Shown: piece after piece, positions 8,311-16,567 of the stretch
Numbering within the stretch: the first letter of the stretch is position 1
How the letters are laid out: every line of letters begins with the position of its first letter
Translations under genes and position numbers: made by a program
Notes under the pieces: model-generated
Database searches by the model: none
Seen by the model: the letters and a program-made list of their open reading frames with translations, nothing else
Told to the model about the DNA's origin: nothing
Assembly (NCBI RefSeq): GCF_019052805.1
Contig: NZ_JAHQRJ010000002.1
Span: forward strand, 620,001 to 684,000
DNA: 64,000 bases
Reading direction: 5' to 3'
From: Noviherbaspirillum sp. L7-7A
GTDB taxonomy: Bacteria > Pseudomonadota > Gammaproteobacteria > Burkholderiales > Burkholderiaceae_D

Positions 8311-9285
8311 TCATTCCTTCTCAATGCCGGCCTTGCGTATGATCTCGCCCCATTTCTGCGACTCCGCAGTCTGGAATTTCGCAAGTTCATCGGGAGTCGT
8401 GACAAAGACCTCCGTACCGCTCGAGGCATAAAACGCGCTGCCCGCGGCCGGGCTCTTTGCAGCACGCGACAACAATTCATTCAGCTTGGTGACAACCGGC
8501 TGCGGTGTTCTGGCCGGCGCATAAGCAGCGAACCAATACCCGATGTCATAACCTTTTACGCCCGCTTCCTCGATGGTGGGAATTTCCGGTGCCAGAGGCG
8601 ACCTGGTTTTAGCGGAATAACCCAACGGCCGCAGCTTGCCGCTTCGGATATGCGGCATGCCGGTCGCGGTGTCGGTGATCATCATCTGGATCTGGCCGCC
8701 CAGCAGGTCAGTCACGGCGAAGGTATTGCTCTTGTAAGGCACATGCAGCAGTTCCACGCCCGCCAGTTGCTGGAACAGTTCGCCCGCGATCCGGCTCGAC
8801 GAGCTGCCGCTACCGAAGGTGATCTTGCCCGGGCTCTTTTTCGCCATGGCGATGAACTCCTTCACGCTGGTCGCCGGAAAATCCGTGTTGACCACCATCA
8901 TCTGTCCACCTTTGCCGAGTGCCGTGATCGGGGCAAAATCCTTGACTGGGTCATACGGCAGTTTCTTAAACAGGTGCTCAGCCGCGGCATGCGTGGTGTT
9001 GGTTGTGATGAACACGGTATAGCCGTCCGGCGCTGCGCGCGCCGCCTCGGTGGCGCCGATAAATCCGTTGGCGCCTGGCTTGTTGTCAACGATGACTTGC
9101 TGTTTGGTTTCGACGCTGACGGCCTGGCCGATTGCGCGTGCGAGCTGATCGGTCGCGGTACCGGCGGCAAAGGGAACGACGAAGCGGATCGGCTTCTCCG
9201 GAAACGTGCCCTGTGCATGGGCGCCGACCGCTGTTAGCAGGCAACTGGCGGACAGGATGAAGCGCTGAAGGGTGGTGATGGTCAT
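8311..9285 (-). CDS. Bug-family (TctC-like) periplasmic solute receptor
   Basis: The 324-residue protein begins with a signal peptide cleaved around AVGAHAQG. The mature part has the tripartite tricarboxylate receptor pattern: KPIRFVVPFAAGTATDQLAR, VIVDNKPGANG and an ITFGSGSSSS segment. Such receptors bind carboxylates in the periplasm. Most Bug genes in Burkholderiales, like this one, are not next to membrane components. It lies downstream of the AtuA pair on the same strand (46-bp gap) and is probably co-transcribed. Its ligand may therefore be the substrate of, or a molecule related to, the AtuA pathway. Confidence 0.9.
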   Translation of the reverse strand: MTITTLQRFILSASCLLTAVGAHAQGTFPEKPIRFVVPFAAGTATDQLARAIGQAVSVETKQQVIVDNKPGANGFIGATEAARAAPDGYTVFITTNTTHAAAEHLFKKLPYDPVKDFAPITALGKGGQMMVVNTDFPATSVKEFIAMAKKSPGKITFGSGSSSSRIAGELFQQLAGVELLHVPYKSNTFAVTDLLGGQIQMMITDTATGMPHIRSGKLRPLGYSAKTRSPLAPEIPTIEEAGVKGYDIGYWFAAYAPARTPQPVVTKLNELLSRAAKSPAAGSAFYASSGTEVFVTTPDELAKFQTAESQKWGEIIRKAGIEKE

Positions 9286-9331
9286 GTCTTGTCTCCTCTT
9301 TGTGTAAGGGTGGTAGCCTGGACGGGCAACC

Positions 9332-9679
9332 TTATTTGGCAGTGTCTGCCGGATTGGGGTGGACGCGTCTTCCCGCTTCCGGAATCTCTAGCGTGAGCAG
9401 CGCTGAACTCAGGGTCTTGCCATGGGCGTCCAGGGCCAGTGAGCGGGTGACGCCGCCGGCCAGCGCATCCTGCAGAACAAAGTTCATCGCACCCAGGCCG
9501 GGCAGGGTGTAGCGTTGCACTTCGCCATGGACCAGGGCACGCAGATGCTGTCGCACCCGGTCGGCAGTGAGCCAGCACTCCAACAGTGGATAATCCGCCG
9601 GGTCGTAGGCAATCACCGAGATATTGGAAATATTGCCCTTGTCCCCAGCCCGTGCATGGGCAATCTCGCGCAGCAGCAT
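9332..9679 (-). CDS. AtuA-like ferredoxin-fold domain protein
   Basis: This 115-residue protein starts MLLREIAHARAGDKGNISN, the hallmark of the small ferredoxin-fold domain that accompanies AtuA (DUF1446) proteins, either fused at their C-terminus or encoded next to them. The start at 9679 is placed one base after the AtuA stop, giving tight coupling; the longer open frame upstream only overlaps AtuA in another frame. The biochemical role is unknown. Presumably it forms a complex with the large AtuA subunit. Confidence 0.85.
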   Translation of the reverse strand: MLLREIAHARAGDKGNISNISVIAYDPADYPLLECWLTADRVRQHLRALVHGEVQRYTLPGLGAMNFVLQDALAGGVTRSLALDAHGKTLSSALLTLEIPEAGRRVHPNPADTAK

Positions 9680-9680
9680 C

Positions 9681-11018
9681 TCAGCTTTCCTCCATATGAA
9701 CGGTCGCGGCCACGGCCTCGCGTGGCAGCAGGGTAGACAGTACCGCGACCACGTCGCGTGCCGACTTGGTTGCGCCGCCGCCCGCTGCCGGACCGCAGGT
9801 GTACAGGCTTTCCACTTCATTGGCGATGCGCACTGCCTCCCGCATGCAGTCAGTGCGGCCGGCAACCCGGATGCGCACTTCATACGGCTCGGCCGGCGTC
9901 ACGCCGGGCTGGTCACCATGCATGGCATTCACACCCAGCAACTCATAGCGCGTTTCGCTGGCCTGCACGCCGGTCAGCTTCAGGCGTTCCTCGACGATGG
10001 CCAGCGCCAGCTTTGCCCGTGCCAGCGCGCCCGGGCCGGCATATGACATCTGCCCTTCGCCGATATAGCTGTCGACATAGCCGACCGATACCTTCAGCGT
10101 CGGCGGGCGGGGACGGCCGGTCGCGCCGCTGATCCTTACCTGGTCGATGCCAATCTCTTCCATGCTCACGTTAGAAAAATCGGCAACCACATCCGGCGTC
10201 AGATAGGCGGCCGGGTCATGGATCTCGTACAGCATCTGTTCCTTGCAGGTTGCCGCGCTGACGCGGCCGCCGCTGCCTGCCACCTTGCTGATGACGACAT
10301 TTCCATCCTCGTCGACTTCGCCGATTGGAAAGCCCAGGCGCGCCAGTCCGGGCACATCCTTGTAGCCGGGGTCAGCGAAATAGCCGCCGGTGATCTGGCC
10401 CGCGCATTCCAGCAGATGCCCGACCAGCGTGCCTTGACCCAGCCGCTGCCAGTCGTCCATGGCCCAGCCAAATTCATGAACCAGCGGCGCCAACACCAGC
10501 GCCGGGTCGGCGGCGCGGCCGGTGATGACGATGTCGGCGCCTTGTGCCAGCGCATCCACCAGCGGCTGCGCGCCCAGGTAGGCATTGGCAGACAGCAGCC
10601 GCTCTCCCAGCCGATCCAGCGGCAGGCCGCCATCATCCAGGTAACTGCCGCGGCGCAGGACGTTGGTGACGTCGTCACCCAGCACCGCCGCGACCCGGAT
10701 GCCCGGCAAATTCAACGACCGGGCAATCTCGCGAATGCGCGCGGCGCCCGCCAGCGGATTGGCCGCGCCCATATTGGTGATGATGCGTATGCCTTTGGCA
10801 GCGCACAGCGGAAGCACGGCCCGCATGCGCTCTTCCAGCAGCGGATCGTAGCCAGCTTCCGGATCAGCCAGTCTGGCGCGTTGCGCCAGCGCGATCGTGC
10901 GTTCTGCAAGGCATTCAAAGACCAAGTAGTCGATGTCGCCCTTCTCCGCCAGTTCAACGGCGGGCTCGATGCGGTCTCCCGAGTAACCGGCACCGCCGCC
11001 TATCCTGATGCGTTTCAT
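9681..11018 (-). CDS. Acyclic terpene utilization AtuA family protein (DUF1446)
   Basis: The 445-residue cytoplasmic protein opens with RIRIGGGAGYSGDRIEPAVE and LVFECLAERTIALAQ, then RIITNMGAANP and ADIVITGRAADPALVLAPL, all characteristic of the AtuA family. AtuA belongs to the acyclic isoprenoid (citronellol/geraniol) degradation cluster of Pseudomonas, but many homologues sit in clusters for other acids. The other atu genes are absent here, so the symbol is withheld. It is the first gene of AtuA / ferredoxin-fold / Bug receptor, divergent from a LysR gene that probably controls it. Confidence 0.88.
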   Translation of the reverse strand: MKRIRIGGGAGYSGDRIEPAVELAEKGDIDYLVFECLAERTIALAQRARLADPEAGYDPLLEERMRAVLPLCAAKGIRIITNMGAANPLAGAARIREIARSLNLPGIRVAAVLGDDVTNVLRRGSYLDDGGLPLDRLGERLLSANAYLGAQPLVDALAQGADIVITGRAADPALVLAPLVHEFGWAMDDWQRLGQGTLVGHLLECAGQITGGYFADPGYKDVPGLARLGFPIGEVDEDGNVVISKVAGSGGRVSAATCKEQMLYEIHDPAAYLTPDVVADFSNVSMEEIGIDQVRISGATGRPRPPTLKVSVGYVDSYIGEGQMSYAGPGALARAKLALAIVEERLKLTGVQASETRYELLGVNAMHGDQPGVTPAEPYEVRIRVAGRTDCMREAVRIANEVESLYTCGPAAGGGATKSARDVVAVLSTLLPREAVAATVHMEES

Positions 11019-11111
11019 CTCGCTCCCGAACCGCGCCAGCGAATCTGCCGGCGACTGTATTAAACATGGCGTCGATTGTGGCGTCTATGCCTGATTCAGT
11101 AAAATGGAAAG

Positions 11112-11131
11112 ATACGATCAATTCATCGTAT
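11112..11131. promoter_or_regulatory. Candidate LysR-type operator in the AtuA/LysR divergent region
   Basis: ATACGAT-N6-ATCGTAT is a perfect dyad just upstream of the LysR start at 11146 and within the divergent intergenic region, the usual place for a LysR regulator to repress itself and activate the neighbour. Confidence 0.55.
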
Positions 11132-11145
11132 TTCGATATCAATCC

Positions 11146-12069
11146 ATGAACGCCACTATTTCCACCCGCCTGCTGCAGGCATTCATCGCGCTGGATGAAC
11201 TGAAGCATTTCACGCGTGCGGCCGAGCGTTGCCATACCTCGCAATCGGCATTCAGCGTGATGATCCAAAAGCTTGAAGCGGCGGTTGGCGCCAAACTGTT
11301 CGAGCGCAGCACGCGCAAGGTAACGCTGACGCCGGAAGGCGAGCTGTTCGCCCAGGTGGCGCGCAACCTAATCCAGGAAATCGATGCCGCTTTCGATGAC
11401 ATGGCCGAGTATGTGGCGCGCCGTCGCGGACGGGTCTCCATCGCCGCGCTGCCATCACTGGCCGCCAAGGGACTGCCTGCCGTGATTGCGCAGTACAGGG
11501 CGCTTTACCCGGGCGTCACGGTCACCCTGCAGGACACTTTGTCCGATCAATGCCTGGCCCTGCTGCGGCAGGGCAGGGTGGACCTGGTGCTGACCGCGCC
11601 CGGCGCCAGCTTTGCCGAATTCGAGACCAGCATGCTGTGCAGCGACCCCTTCTACCTGGTCTGTCGGGCCGACCATGCGCTGGCGAAAAAGCGCAAGGTC
11701 AGGGTGGCCGATCTTGCCGGGCATCCCATCATCCACCTGGCCAAGTCGTCCAGCGTGCGCCAGCATGTCAACCTGCTGCTGCGCGGCGTCGATACCGCGC
11801 ATGCGGGATTCGAGGTCGAGCACCTGGCCACCGTGGCAGGCCTAGTTGAACAGGGGCTGGGTATTAGCCTAGTGCCGGAGCTGACCCTGTTCCAGTTCAG
11901 GCAGATGGGACTGGTGGCGATTCCGCTGGAGGCGGGCGATCCGATGCGGCCCATCCTGATCGTGAAGCGGCGCGACCAGGCCTTGTCGCTGGCGGCGCAG
12001 GCGATGCTGGCCCTAATCGAGAAACATATCCGGCCTGCCAGTTCGCTTCGACGTCAGGAGTTGACCTGA
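11146..12069 (+). CDS. LysR-family transcriptional regulator
   Basis: The 307-residue protein has an N-terminal winged helix-turn-helix (LDELKHFTRAAERCHTSQSA) and a PBP2-like effector domain from about residue 90. The start at 11146 (MNATIST) is preferred over an upstream ATG at 11104, since the latter would put the dyad operator inside the gene. It is transcribed divergently from the AtuA-type operon, the normal arrangement for a LysR regulator and its target. The inducer is probably a carboxylate or CoA-linked intermediate of that operon. Confidence 0.9.
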   Translation: MNATISTRLLQAFIALDELKHFTRAAERCHTSQSAFSVMIQKLEAAVGAKLFERSTRKVTLTPEGELFAQVARNLIQEIDAAFDDMAEYVARRRGRVSIAALPSLAAKGLPAVIAQYRALYPGVTVTLQDTLSDQCLALLRQGRVDLVLTAPGASFAEFETSMLCSDPFYLVCRADHALAKKRKVRVADLAGHPIIHLAKSSSVRQHVNLLLRGVDTAHAGFEVEHLATVAGLVEQGLGISLVPELTLFQFRQMGLVAIPLEAGDPMRPILIVKRRDQALSLAAQAMLALIEKHIRPASSLRRQELT

Positions 12070-12119
12070 AACTGTTGCATCACAGGGTGTTACTGGAGAT
12101 TTGTCATTTCGACGAGCGA

Positions 12120-12153
12120 ATTGCCTGCGTGAACTTTCTGGCACGCAGGCAAT
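12120..12153. terminator. Strong hairpin downstream of the LysR gene
   Basis: A perfect 12-bp stem (12120-12131 with 12142-12153) encloses a 10-nt loop, 50 bp after the LysR stop. The following bases are only moderately T-rich, so it may be a terminator of modest strength. Confidence 0.55.
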
Positions 12154-12207
12154 CTAAATTGTTCTACATCCAACAAACAAGCCTTCGGCCAGGCCAGAAT
12201 AATCACA

Positions 12208-13332
12208 ATGCCGAATCCACTCCGCCACATCCTTTTCCTGCCAGCCCGTGAAGCCGCCAGCACGATGCTGCCCTGGCGCATCGCCAGGCTCGCATGGTAC
12301 GCCATCGTTCTGCTGACTGTGCCCGCGAAGTCCCATGCCGGCCAGGACAGGCTGATCATGGGCGGTGAAGGCCTGGCGGCCGAACTTCCCTCGCTGCCTG
12401 GCGAGGCGCGCGCCGCGCAGGCCGATGCGCTCTACGTGGCGCCCGAAAGCATTGCCCTGCGCGACGGCGCTGCCGACGGCATGGTGGGCATGCGGCTGGA
12501 TAACTACCGTGATGATCTGCCTTCGCTTTCCCTGGAAAAGGGCTGGCTGGTATCGAACAACCTCGCCATGGGCGGCGCCTATACCATGCGCAGCAAGGCA
12601 TCCGAGCTAGTGCTCAACGCGGTTTATGCGACGCGTCCCGATGCACGCATCCTGCTGTCGGTGTCGCAGCTGCGCGCCGCCGACGCCGCCTATGCCCAGA
12701 ACGGCGATGCCAGGACCGTGCTCCAGACCAGTTACTTGTCCAGTTTCCGAAAGCAATGGGGCAAGAGCAGGATGCTGCCCGAAGCCGGCATGGCGGTCTT
12801 CGTTTCACGCACGGCCGGCGCGGATCGCCGCAGCACCACGTCGGACGGGCTGGAAATGGGCACGCTGGCCGGCGCCATGCTGAGAGTGGCCGCCCGGCCC
12901 ATGCTTCGCACCCGGGTGGAGCTGAGCTACCAGGCGCAAAGCACGGTCTATGACAATCCGCTGACAGCATATGCACGAGACAGGCAGGCGTCGGGCAGCC
13001 TGGATTATTCCCATACCTTCAATGACTGCAGCCGGCTGCACGGCCGCTATACCGGCGGCCACGGCTTGAGCAAGACCGATCTGGCTTACGAGAAGGGCGC
13101 ATTCCGCCTGGGCTTCCTGCAAGTCCGGGGTGCCGAGTACAGCGACAACCGGGTCCAGCTGCGCTACTCGCTGCCACTGGGCCGCGTGCGCCACATTGAA
13201 TCCGTTTGCGATGGTTCGCCAGCGGCGCCATCGGCTTTCCGCACGATGGTGGATGCCGCAACCACGCGCTCTCCCTACCTGCCCAGTACGCCAGTCACCA
13301 GAACCTTGTCGGCAACGGAAGTGCCCGGCTAG
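12208..13332 (+). CDS. Exported protein of unknown function, possibly a beta-barrel
   Basis: I do not recognise this 374-residue protein. ATG 12208 or ATG 12265 could start it. The latter gives a compact signal peptide (MLPWRIARLAWYAIVLL, cleavage near KSHAG). The mature part alternates polar and hydrophobic residues in short strands (for example LRTRVELSYQAQSTVYD and FRLGFLQVRGAEYSDNRVQL), as in outer-membrane barrels, but the last strand is followed by a polar tail instead of a terminal aromatic residue. Codon use matches the neighbours. It converges with a LysR gene, overlapping it by 4 bp. Confidence 0.6.
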   Translation: MPNPLRHILFLPAREAASTMLPWRIARLAWYAIVLLTVPAKSHAGQDRLIMGGEGLAAELPSLPGEARAAQADALYVAPESIALRDGAADGMVGMRLDNYRDDLPSLSLEKGWLVSNNLAMGGAYTMRSKASELVLNAVYATRPDARILLSVSQLRAADAAYAQNGDARTVLQTSYLSSFRKQWGKSRMLPEAGMAVFVSRTAGADRRSTTSDGLEMGTLAGAMLRVAARPMLRTRVELSYQAQSTVYDNPLTAYARDRQASGSLDYSHTFNDCSRLHGRYTGGHGLSKTDLAYEKGAFRLGFLQVRGAEYSDNRVQLRYSLPLGRVRHIESVCDGSPAAPSAFRTMVDAATTRSPYLPSTPVTRTLSATEVPG

Positions 13333-14204
13333 GCAGACAGCTGTTCGGCGCGTTCGCGCAGGCAGGACACCAGCATCGCAATCGCCGGCCGCTGCAGCGT
13401 CGAACGCCGTACCAGCACGCCGACCTCGCGCAGCAGCGCACGACCCGGCAAGGGGAAGTGGCTGACGCTGCCATCGCTGCTTGCCTGGATCAGGTCGCCC
13501 GGCACCACTGCCCAGCCCAGGCCTTCACGCACCATCTGCAGGATGACCGCCGGCTCGTCTAGCTCCATGCCTTCCGTGACCCAGATCCGGTGCGCTCTCA
13601 GGAACTGGTCCACCAGCTGGCCGCCATGGGAATGGCGGTTGTAACGGATGAAAGGCAGGCGTGCCGGCAGGGTTTTTAGGTCGCCCGACACGCCAGGCGG
13701 CGCAATGCCGATGTAGCGCTCGCGCATCACCGTCAGCCATTTCAGGTCGGCCGGTATGCCCAACCGTGGACGGATCATCACCGCCAGGTCGAGCTCTTGC
13801 GTATCCACCTGTGACAACAGCTGCACCGACATGCCGGGAACGATATTGATATGGACTGCCGGATGATGCCTGCGAAACTGCTGCAGCGCCTTCGGCAGCA
13901 GCGTGGCCTGTGCGGTCGATATGGCGCCGACCTCCAGCCGCGTCGGCTCGGCAATCCCGCCCGGCTGTCCGCGCATGCCTTCGTAGAGTGCCAGCATGCG
14001 GGCCGCGTCGGCCATGATGCGGCGCCCTTCCGGCCCCAGCTTCACCGACTTGCCGGTGCGTTCGAACAGCTTGCAGCCAAGGTCTTCCTCCAGCTTGCGC
14101 ATCTGCAGGCTGACGGCGGACTGGGTCAGGCCAAGACGCTCGCCGGCGGCCGAGAAGGAGGCAGTTTCAGCGGCAATCAGGAAAGTGCGCAGGTAACGCA
14201 GCAT
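13329..14204 (-). CDS. LysR-family transcriptional regulator
   Basis: The 291-residue protein begins MLRYLRTFLIAAETASFSAA, with the helix-turn-helix continuing through GERLGLTQSAVSLQMRKLEE, then a ligand-binding domain. ATG 14204 is favoured over 14264 because family members start a few residues before the first helix. It is divergent from the VOC/DapA-like/FAH operon and probably regulates it. The 150-bp gap contains TATAAT at 14295-14300 with no good -35 element, as expected for a promoter that needs an activator. Confidence 0.9.
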   Translation of the reverse strand: MLRYLRTFLIAAETASFSAAGERLGLTQSAVSLQMRKLEEDLGCKLFERTGKSVKLGPEGRRIMADAARMLALYEGMRGQPGGIAEPTRLEVGAISTAQATLLPKALQQFRRHHPAVHINIVPGMSVQLLSQVDTQELDLAVMIRPRLGIPADLKWLTVMRERYIGIAPPGVSGDLKTLPARLPFIRYNRHSHGGQLVDQFLRAHRIWVTEGMELDEPAVILQMVREGLGWAVVPGDLIQASSDGSVSHFPLPGRALLREVGVLVRRSTLQRPAIAMLVSCLRERAEQLSA

Positions 14205-14354
14205 GGGGCACTCATCGGCATGGTGGGGACGAGCATGAGAATAACGCATGCTCAGCCTTGGCAAGACTCATTTCTGTTTCCCGCGCTGCCTTTATATAAT
14301 CGTCTTCACTTCGGAACGCTCTGCGAGCCAACCCGCCAACCATAAAGGATCATC

Positions 14355-14777
14355 ATGCAAGCTACACCGCTGTTTCATCTTGCCTTCCCCGTACACGACC
14401 TCGCCGCGGCGCGCGGCTTTTACGGCGAGCTGCTGGGCTGTCCGGAAGGCCGCAGCTCGGACGCCTGGATCGACTTCAACTTCTATGGCCACCAGGTGGT
14501 AGCGCACCTGGCGCCTGAGGAAACCGGCGCCAGCGCGCGCAATGCGGTCGATGGCGACGACGTACCGGTGCGCCATTTCGGCGCCATCCTGTCCATGGAC
14601 CAGTGGCAGTCGCTGGCCGACCGATTGAAGGCTGCCGGCATACGCTTCATCATCGAGCCGCATATCCGCTTTAAGGGCCAGACTGGCGAGCAGGCCACCA
14701 TGTTCTTTCTGGACCCGTCGGGCAATGCGTTGGAATTCAAGGCGTTTGGCGACATCAGCCAGGTGTTCGCCAAATAA
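14355..14777 (+). CDS. VOC superfamily (glyoxalase/dioxygenase-fold) protein
   Basis: The 140-residue protein has the paired beta-alpha-beta-beta-beta modules of the vicinal oxygen chelate fold: [20 protein letters not shown] at the start and [16 protein letters not shown] near the end, containing the first-module histidine and the late glutamate that usually bind metal. Its reaction cannot be read from sequence; relatives include lyases, dioxygenases and isomerases of small organic acids. It heads an operon with a DapA-like lyase and an FAH-type hydratase, so a role in ring-derived or sugar-derived acid breakdown is likely. Confidence 0.85.
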   Translation: MQATPLFHLAFPVHDLAAARGFYGELLGCPEGRSSDAWIDFNFYGHQVVAHLAPEETGASARNAVDGDDVPVRHFGAILSMDQWQSLADRLKAAGIRFIIEPHIRFKGQTGEQATMFFLDPSGNALEFKAFGDISQVFAK

Positions 14778-14824
14778 GCCTGTCCCTATCAACGACACAA
14801 TGACGAAATAACGAAGGAGCAGCC

Positions 14825-15760
14825 ATGCCCGTGTTTAATGAATCCGCCAAGGGCGTCTATCTGATTACCGTCACACCGTTCTCAGATAACGGCACGCTCG
14901 ACCTCGACAGCACCGACCGCATGGTCGACTTCTGTCTGGACAGCGGCGTCGACGGCTTGACCATACTCGGCATCATGGGCGAAGCCACCAAGCTGACCGC
15001 CGAGGAGTCACGGGTATTCGCCAGAAGGGTGCTGGACCGGGTCCGCGGCCGCGTGCCGGTCATCGTTGGCGCATCGGCGCCCGGCTTTGCGCCCATGGGC
15101 GAGCTGGCAAAAAGCGTGATGGACATGGGGGCGGCCGGCGTGATGGTAGCGCCAGCTTCGACCCTGCGTACCGATGACCAGATCATTGCCTACTTCGACA
15201 TGGTGACCGAAACCCTGGGCGACCAGGTGCCCTGGGTATTGCAGGATCATCCGGTTTCGACTGGCGTGCAGATGGCCACGCCGGTGGTGTTGCGCATCAT
15301 GCGGAATTCGCCAAGCTGCGTGATGCTCAAGCATGAGGACAGTCCAGGCCTGGCCAAGCTGAGCGCCATCCGCGCCGCCAGCGACCGCGGCGATGTGCGT
15401 CGCCTGTCCATCCTGGCCGGCAATGGCGGCGGCCTGTTCCTGCCGGAAGAGCTGAGCCGCGGCGCGGATGGCGCCATGACCGGCTTTGCCTACCCGGAAA
15501 TGATGGTGGAGGTTTGCCGCGCCCACACCGCCGGCGATGTCGAGCGGGCGCATGACATTTTTGATGCCTACCTGCCGCTGGCGCGCTATGAGCAGCAGAC
15601 TGGCGTCGGGTTAGCTGTTCGCAAGCACATCCTGGCGCAGCGCGGCGTGATCGCCTCGTCGGCGGTGCGCAAGCCCGGGCCGAAATTATCCGCCCAGGAC
15701 ATCGCAGACATTGAACTGCTCACCCGTCGCCAGGAAAATCGCCTGCGCGAAATTCAGTAA
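14825..15760 (+). CDS. DapA/NAL-superfamily aldolase or dehydratase, not a true dihydrodipicolinate synthase
   Basis: The 311-residue TIM-barrel protein carries the Schiff-base lysine in VMLKHED. The canonical GTTGE box of DapA is GIMGE here, losing both catalytic threonines, and the position of the catalytic tyrosine reads VLQDHP. It therefore belongs to a catabolic branch of the family acting on 2-keto acids. An AAGGAG ribosome-binding site precedes ATG 14825. It is second in the VOC / this gene / FAH operon, with only 9 bp before the next gene. Confidence 0.87.
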   Translation: MPVFNESAKGVYLITVTPFSDNGTLDLDSTDRMVDFCLDSGVDGLTILGIMGEATKLTAEESRVFARRVLDRVRGRVPVIVGASAPGFAPMGELAKSVMDMGAAGVMVAPASTLRTDDQIIAYFDMVTETLGDQVPWVLQDHPVSTGVQMATPVVLRIMRNSPSCVMLKHEDSPGLAKLSAIRAASDRGDVRRLSILAGNGGGLFLPEELSRGADGAMTGFAYPEMMVEVCRAHTAGDVERAHDIFDAYLPLARYEQQTGVGLAVRKHILAQRGVIASSAVRKPGPKLSAQDIADIELLTRRQENRLREIQ

Positions 15761-15769
15761 GCCTACAGG

Positions 15770-16567
15770 ATGAACATGACACCAGAACAGATAGCCGCCG
15801 CTTTCCGCCAGGCCAGGCAGGCAGCCACCGCGCTTGACGTCTATCCCGCCGGCGAACCGCCGACCAGCCTGGAGAGTGCCTATGCGATCCAGGAAATCGC
15901 GGTCGGGGCCTGGGATGACCAGGTCGCCGGATGGAAGGTGGCCGCGGTGCAGCCAGCCTTCCGCGAGAAATACCCCGCCGAGCGCCTTGCCGGACCGGTG
16001 TTCTCGCGCAGCGTCCGTCAGGGCGGAGGAACCGCTGCCCAGGTGCCGGTGATCGAGAACGGTTATGCGGCGGTGGAGGCGGAGTTCGCGGTCCGGATAG
16101 GAAAGGCCGTGCCGCCGCTGCCGGCTGACGCCGATCCGGCCAGCCTGCTGCCTTATGTGGAAGGCGTGTACGCCGCATTCGAGATCGCCGCCAGTCCGCT
16201 GGCCAGCTTGAGCGCACTGGGGCCGGGCGCGGTGATCAGCGATTTCGGCAACAACAGCGGGCTGGTGCTCGGCCCACGCCTGCCTGTGACTGTGCTCACA
16301 GAGCCGTCATCCGCAACGGCCGTCACCGAGATCAATGGCATCAAGGTCGGCGAGGGCGGCGCCGCCAAGGTGCCGGGCGGCCCGCTGGCAGCGGTGCTGT
16401 TCCTGGCCCGGCATCTGGCCACGCGCGGACGCAGCCTGAAGGAAGGCGACTGGGTGTCGACCGGGGCCAGCACCGGCATTCATTCAGTCCGGCCCGGTGA
16501 CACGGCCCGCGCCGTGTTCAACCACGAGCATGCCGTGTCGGCCGTGATCGTCAAGGCGGGCAGCTAA
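15770..16567 (+). CDS. 2-keto-4-pentenoate hydratase / fumarylacetoacetate hydrolase family protein
   Basis: The 265-residue protein shows the MhpD-like pattern: AGWKVAAVQPAFREKY, AAVEAEFAVRIG with metal-binding acidic residues, and NSGLVLGPRLP. Members hydrate 2-hydroxy-dienoates or decarboxylate/hydrolyse related keto acids using Mg2+ or Mn2+. It follows the DapA-like gene closely, so the two probably act in sequence, for example hydration followed by retro-aldol cleavage. The stop overlaps the end of the AGCS pseudogene on the other strand. Confidence 0.87.
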   Translation: MNMTPEQIAAAFRQARQAATALDVYPAGEPPTSLESAYAIQEIAVGAWDDQVAGWKVAAVQPAFREKYPAERLAGPVFSRSVRQGGGTAAQVPVIENGYAAVEAEFAVRIGKAVPPLPADADPASLLPYVEGVYAAFEIAASPLASLSALGPGAVISDFGNNSGLVLGPRLPVTVLTEPSSATAVTEINGIKVGEGGAAKVPGGPLAAVLFLARHLATRGRSLKEGDWVSTGASTGIHSVRPGDTARAVFNHEHAVSAVIVKAGS

